Assembly (NCBI RefSeq): GCF_029168945.1
Contig: NC_083601.1
Coordinates: 39,979,660 to 40,043,659 of the forward strand
Source of the DNA: Cannabis sativa
Lineage: Eukaryota > Streptophyta > Magnoliopsida > Rosales > Cannabaceae
Direction: 5' to 3'
Length of the DNA stretch: 64,000 nucleotides
The position numbers and the translations under genes were made by a program. A model generated the notes under the pieces. That model was not told the origin of the DNA, did not search any database, and saw only the letters and a list, made by a program, of their open reading frames with translations. This document shows positions 59,591 through 64,000 of this stretch, piece by piece; position 1 is the stretch's first letter; the number at the start of each line of letters is the position of its first letter.

Positions 59591-60917
59591 TTTTTTTTGG
59601 ATTGAGGAGTTGGATCAATTTTGATATTTTTTTTTGGATAAGTAGAGTTTATTTGAAGTGATTTAATGCATGCAAATAGAGTAGTGTTTATAGAGTTTTA
59701 TGGTTTTATGTATGTCAATATTATAAGAATGGTGGAGCCTTGAAGGAGAATGGAGATGAGACGATGAAGGAGTTTAGGTATTTTGCATGGGAAAGAAAGG
59801 AATAAGCATATATGAATATGTACATTACATCGTTGTTTTTGGATACATACCTACGCAAAATGATGCGTTAAAGTCACTTTACATAAAGTGCATAACGTCT
59901 GTAATTTTACAAGTGTGATGATTAATTAACTCGTCATTATTCTTATTTTTATCTTTTATTTATGATCAAACTTATTAAACATATAGAGATTAGGTTCATC
60001 AAAGTAATTATAGTGTGAGAAATTTTACGGGCTAAGAATACGTTCGACTGTTCCGGCCTCCACCCAAAATTTAGACTAAAGAAAGAAAACACGATAGTTT
60101 AAGTAAGCAATTTTAGTTATTCACATCTTTTTCAGATAATATAGTTAGTGAATTATTAGCAGAAAGCAAATTTTGTAGCTGTAACTTGTGAGTGGATTAC
60201 CTATTACATTCTCTAAGAGATCATTTTAGTACTTCAGATCTTTTTTAGACTATATTCAATTTTTTTGAAGCATGCATCTCTAATTTATGTTTATTGTATA
60301 TATAAATTAGCACTTCTTGCAGTCAAGGTGAATGGTGAATTAATTTGAATGGATATTTTCTCATTAAACTCAATTTGTATTTTCAATGAATGTTCATTGT
60401 TGAAAAAAAAATAAACACCAATCATCTTAATCATAGAGTAGAGAGTGGAAGCAAGATGTTTAAGTGATCGGTCTCTTGTAATCATATTATAGAAGCAAGA
60501 TAATGATCGCTAGTCTAGCTACCATACCAATCCAAGTAAGTCATTTCCAATCCCTGAAAAGTGAACAAGGTAATTATAAGCTCTAGTATATTGCTATAAA
60601 GTATCCTTAATTATGCATAACATCCTAGAATATATATGTATGGTTATTGGTTTAATTTAAAAGCGATCCCACATATAATAATTTCAAATTAATTATGTGA
60701 AACATGATATGTACACCAATCAAATTTCACTATATATAATTAAGTGCTATACACCTAATAAAATGTTTTTGTTTAGTATAAATACATAAATATTTGAAAT
60801 CATCAATTTTTTATTAATTTTCAAGATCCATGTTTGAGTGAAGAGACAAGAGGTTTTTCTCTTTTTTTGGAGTGAAGAGGCTTATTTTGCCCTTATTTTG
60901 CAGTCCATTAGTGGACC

Positions 60918-61101
60918 CACGTGTCTTCGATATATAGGCGTGGCCCATCAACCAATATGGTGGAGGGTTTGATTGGGCATAGATCCAGTTAGGCGTTGGG
61001 CAAGGGAATCATTAAGGCCCAACTTCAAAATCTTAGTAGATAGCTTGTGTGGCCCAAATTATTCATTGGACTGGCGTAGTCACAGGCTTTTGGATTGGGC
61101 C
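60918..61101. promoter_or_regulatory. Cluster of site II-type motifs with a G-box
   Basis: CACGTG at 60918-60923, GGCCCA at 60942-60947, 61016-61021 and 61051-61056, and TGGGCC at 61096-61101. TGGGCC/T (site II) is a TCP-factor-bound element common in promoters of growth and organelle genes. No gene is visible on either side within 1 kb, so the target is unknown. Confidence 0.4.
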
Positions 61102-63369
61102 GGTTAATATATTCCCGGTCACTAATTACATGCGTGTTGCAAAATCTTACGAGTGATGTTTGGTCGAATAAATTTTATAAATACCATGTATGTACCTAAG
61201 TACGTGGTCATTAGAAGATGTTAATTATTCTTAAAAATGTTGTTGATATCAGTTCCTCAATGAATTCTTTCGTTTTTATATATAATAAGATCGATGAGAG
61301 CAATTTAAAAAGAAAAGAAAAAAGGTTTTCATGAAATAATAATCGAATCAAATCAAGAAGTTGCGTAATCTGTTAATAGAATAAGTTGGAATTATTGTTT
61401 GTTACACATGGGTGTATTAATTTAAAGTAGAGACATGAGATAACTAATTTTTGTTTTTGTTGGTACAAAAATCCATAATATATTAGCCACTATGCTGCAT
61501 GCAGGGACCGGACTAGCTGTTGTACTTAATAAACTATTTCCTTATACGGTTGACTGCAATGAATTACGAAAATGATTTATTAATTATTACACAAAAAGTC
61601 ATGTCTATAAAACTAGTATACTTAAGATGAACAATATAATAATAAGTTTCCTTTTTGGACGTGCATGAATTTGGAAACCATAATATATTAAATATATTTA
61701 CTTAGACGCGTGGCCATCTACTATACAAACTAGATTGATAGAGTGTCCAGCCACGCACCAACCAAATATGCAGCTTTTATATATTTGGTCACATCACATG
61801 GAGGTCTCGCGCGTGTGTTTTACCTAATCAATAAATTATTAAGCTGCTATTATTGCTCCCTCAAAACAAAATTTATATGAACTAATTAATTTTCCATAAT
61901 AACCGAACTCATGTACGTCATCGATCGTTTACTTGAAACTAAGGTAAATTGTAGAAATTTAGTATAAGTTGCTGTGAAAACAATATACTATATATAAAAT
62001 GAATATGATATTTTTTTTATTAATTAATTTTGAAATAGGACTGAATGTATATAATTTCAAGATATATCATGATATTAGAGTCGAATTAAAAACTTCCATT
62101 CTCCCTTTTAACTTTTTATTTGGGACTTGAAATTCTTTCAAATATCACTACATTATTAATAGGTAGAAATATATAAGATGAATAAGTTATTTTTTTCTTT
62201 TATCAATTGAACTATGGATCTTATTTTAAATTCTAACAAAATATTTATCTGTTTTATAAGTTTTAAATATTTGACTTTTCGAACCAAGCATATGTATATG
62301 TGTAGAAGTTAACTCTACTTAATGATCAATTCAATGAATAAACCAATAATTGACGTTAATTAATTAATTTGATACAATATAAAAGAAAATTTGCCCCCTC
62401 CTACTACGTACATGCAGTTTAATTTTATATAGATAAAACGTCTCTACGTACGTGACTGGTAATTAATTAAGGCATATATACTATAAGTACGTACTACTAT
62501 GCCAACTGCATTAATTCCGTTTCTCTAATTTGTTATCAAGTACATATAAGAAGTGATATATATATATATATAGATCATAAGTAATTACTAGATGATCATG
62601 ATTCATGAGATATTTTTTTTTTTAAAAAAAAAAAAATGATGATCATAAGAAATTATATATATTTTTCATTAATTTGCTATACAGTCATGTATTAATTACG
62701 GGATTGCGATCTTTTAATGCATGTCAAATGAACAATATTATTCCCGTAATATACTCTAACAGCTTTGCTAGAGTTAGTAATAATTTAGTTGTTCATCGTG
62801 TAAACACTATTATATTAATTATATAATACATGTACCTACACCAATCTCGCTCGTATATTTATATATATTTTAAAATGAATATTAATTTTTACATATAATA
62901 CAAGTACATATTTATATATGTTATATCTGTTATTGATCTTATAATAATTTTTTAACTACTCATGATCAATTTTCAACTATCTCCATATTGTATAATATTA
63001 TACCCGCGGACCAATTAAAGAAAAAAGACTATCATGATACGAAAGCTCAAATTTAATTAATTCATTGACTTTAAACTTTTTGATTTTTTGTGGTAATAAA
63101 AGAGGATTAATTTTTATTAGAACAAAATAATTCTGTTTGCTCCGTGAAATTTTTTATTTATTTTTATTATAAATATATATAAATAAAGGTCTCGTGGACG
63201 TCATAAACTTTTACATTATTAATTTTAAACTACTGAATTAAATAAAATACAAAGGTCAATGTCAAAAATATTGTAATTAAATTTAGTTATAAATAATCAA
63301 TTAAAAAAGAAAATATAAGGGTCAAAACTTGTCTCTCTAATTAATAAAAATAAATTTATAAAATTGTTA

Positions 63370-63565
63370 TCCCAATTTCGACCCATTGCCGCCCCTAGCT
63401 CCTGGCCCAGACCTTAACTCGGACCGGCGCTACTCGCCTCAAACCCTAGATTGAATTTGGACTCTGACTTCAACTCAGACTCAATCGGGGTTCGACTCCC
63501 GCCTCTCGAATCGACCTTGACTCCGTGCTCGAATCTCTGACCCCAACTCAGCCCAGAACCCGATC
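63370..63565. repeat. C-rich degenerate minisatellite patch
   Basis: About 195 bp of degenerate GACTC/GACCC-type units in an otherwise A/T-rich spacer, similar in style to the core of the MITE at 32810-33297. It includes GGGGTTCGACTCCC, which mimics a tRNA T-arm but has no surrounding tRNA. Confidence 0.5.
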
Positions 63566-64000
63566 TATGTATATTATCACTAATGTACAGACTGTACAGT
63601 AGATTCGTATAAAAGCTCTAACCACACATCTGTTAATTAATTTTATACACTACTAAATTACTGATCCAACATATATACCACGTTGGAAACGGGGTTGTGT
63701 GTTGGTACTTGGTAACATGTCCATGTTGAGCGCTTTCATTTTTTTGTTATATAAAATAAAATATACATAACGTGCATTGTGGAGTCATGACATATAATTG
63801 GTTGATTTTATCTGGTGCTGTACAGTTTCCTTTAGTTACGGGTCTAAAATATTATCTCTTAATTTTAATAAAAGTAATAATAGATCTAATTTTAGTTTGT
63901 ATTAAGATAAGAATTATATAGTTCTATCTTAATATTTTTTATATTTTTGTCCAGTATTCTTCCTCAAGATTACTACAAGACATGTCACTTTTAAGTAAAA

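Larger units (their letters stand above)
59591..64000. other. Right-end intergenic region, no gene recognised
   Basis: About 4.4 kb with no supported coding region. It contains the NHL promoter, a cluster of GGCCCA/TGGGCC motifs and a G-box (60918-61101), and a C-rich patch at about 63370-63565. The rest is A/T-rich. Confidence 0.65.

Noticed and set aside
63487..63508. T-arm-like GGGGTTCGACTCCC suggesting a tRNA gene
   Set aside because: No acceptor stem, D-arm or anticodon arm surrounds it; it belongs to a degenerate GACTC repeat.

Overview
This window is plant nuclear DNA, almost certainly from a dicot. The evidence is GT-AG introns with conserved exon lengths, an AT-rich intergenic background, plant-specific receptor kinases of the DUF26 (cysteine-rich receptor-like kinase, CRK) family, a plant-type NDR1/HIN1-like gene, and many plant transposable elements (Ty1/copia, probable Ty3/gypsy, LINE, Mutator-like, MITEs). 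I cannot name the species from sequence alone.

Layout. About 1-53 kb is a head-to-tail array of CRK genes, all on the minus strand. I label them by coordinate order: CRK-a (1-1566, cut by the window edge), CRK-b (4219-7828), CRK-c (9402-12757), a truncated fragment (16744-16976), CRK-d (18581-23683), CRK-e (24999-27583), CRK-f (37082-46929) and CRK-g (50462-53062). I rebuilt splice sites for every gene. The complete genes share seven exons, and exons 4, 5 and 6 are 211, 238 and 151 nt in almost every copy (exon 6 of CRK-f is 148). All reconstructed coding sequences stay in frame. Each product has a signal peptide, two DUF26 domains with the C-X8-C-X2-C motif, one membrane helix and an RD-type serine/threonine kinase domain.

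Duplication history. CRK-b and CRK-c are close tandem duplicates, and the duplicated block includes the promoter, where a pair of W-box cores is kept. CRK-d/CRK-e and CRK-f/CRK-g look like two copies of one two-gene unit: d resembles f, and e resembles g.

Main discovery. In both copies of that unit the first-type gene (d and f) carries a transposon in its last exon, just beyond the kinase core. In CRK-d it is a Mutator-like element of about 2.35 kb with a perfect 9-bp target duplication. In CRK-f it is a 6.9-kb defective Ty1/copia element with two LTRs, primer binding site, polypurine tract and a perfect 5-bp target duplication. In each case the severed 3' end of the exon lies on the far side and rejoins in frame. 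The present genes still encode nearly full-length receptors (631 and 641 residues) with an altered or shortened C-terminal tail.

Spacers hold further repeats: an inverted-repeat element at 13440-14163, a likely solo LTR at 14484-15666, a GC-rich retroelement piece at about 15715-16743, an AT-rich segmental repeat at 28.8-31.6 kb, two MITEs at 32.8-34.2 kb, an internally deleted copia copy at 34.4-35.9 kb and a LINE 3' fragment at 48.9-49.6 kb.

Right of the CRK array is a plus-strand ten-exon gene for an LpxD-type acyltransferase (54462-57818, 295 aa) and a single-exon minus-strand NDR1/HIN1-like gene (58904-59590, 228 aa). The last 4.4 kb has no visible gene, but holds a cluster of TGGGCC/GGCCCA promoter-type motifs.
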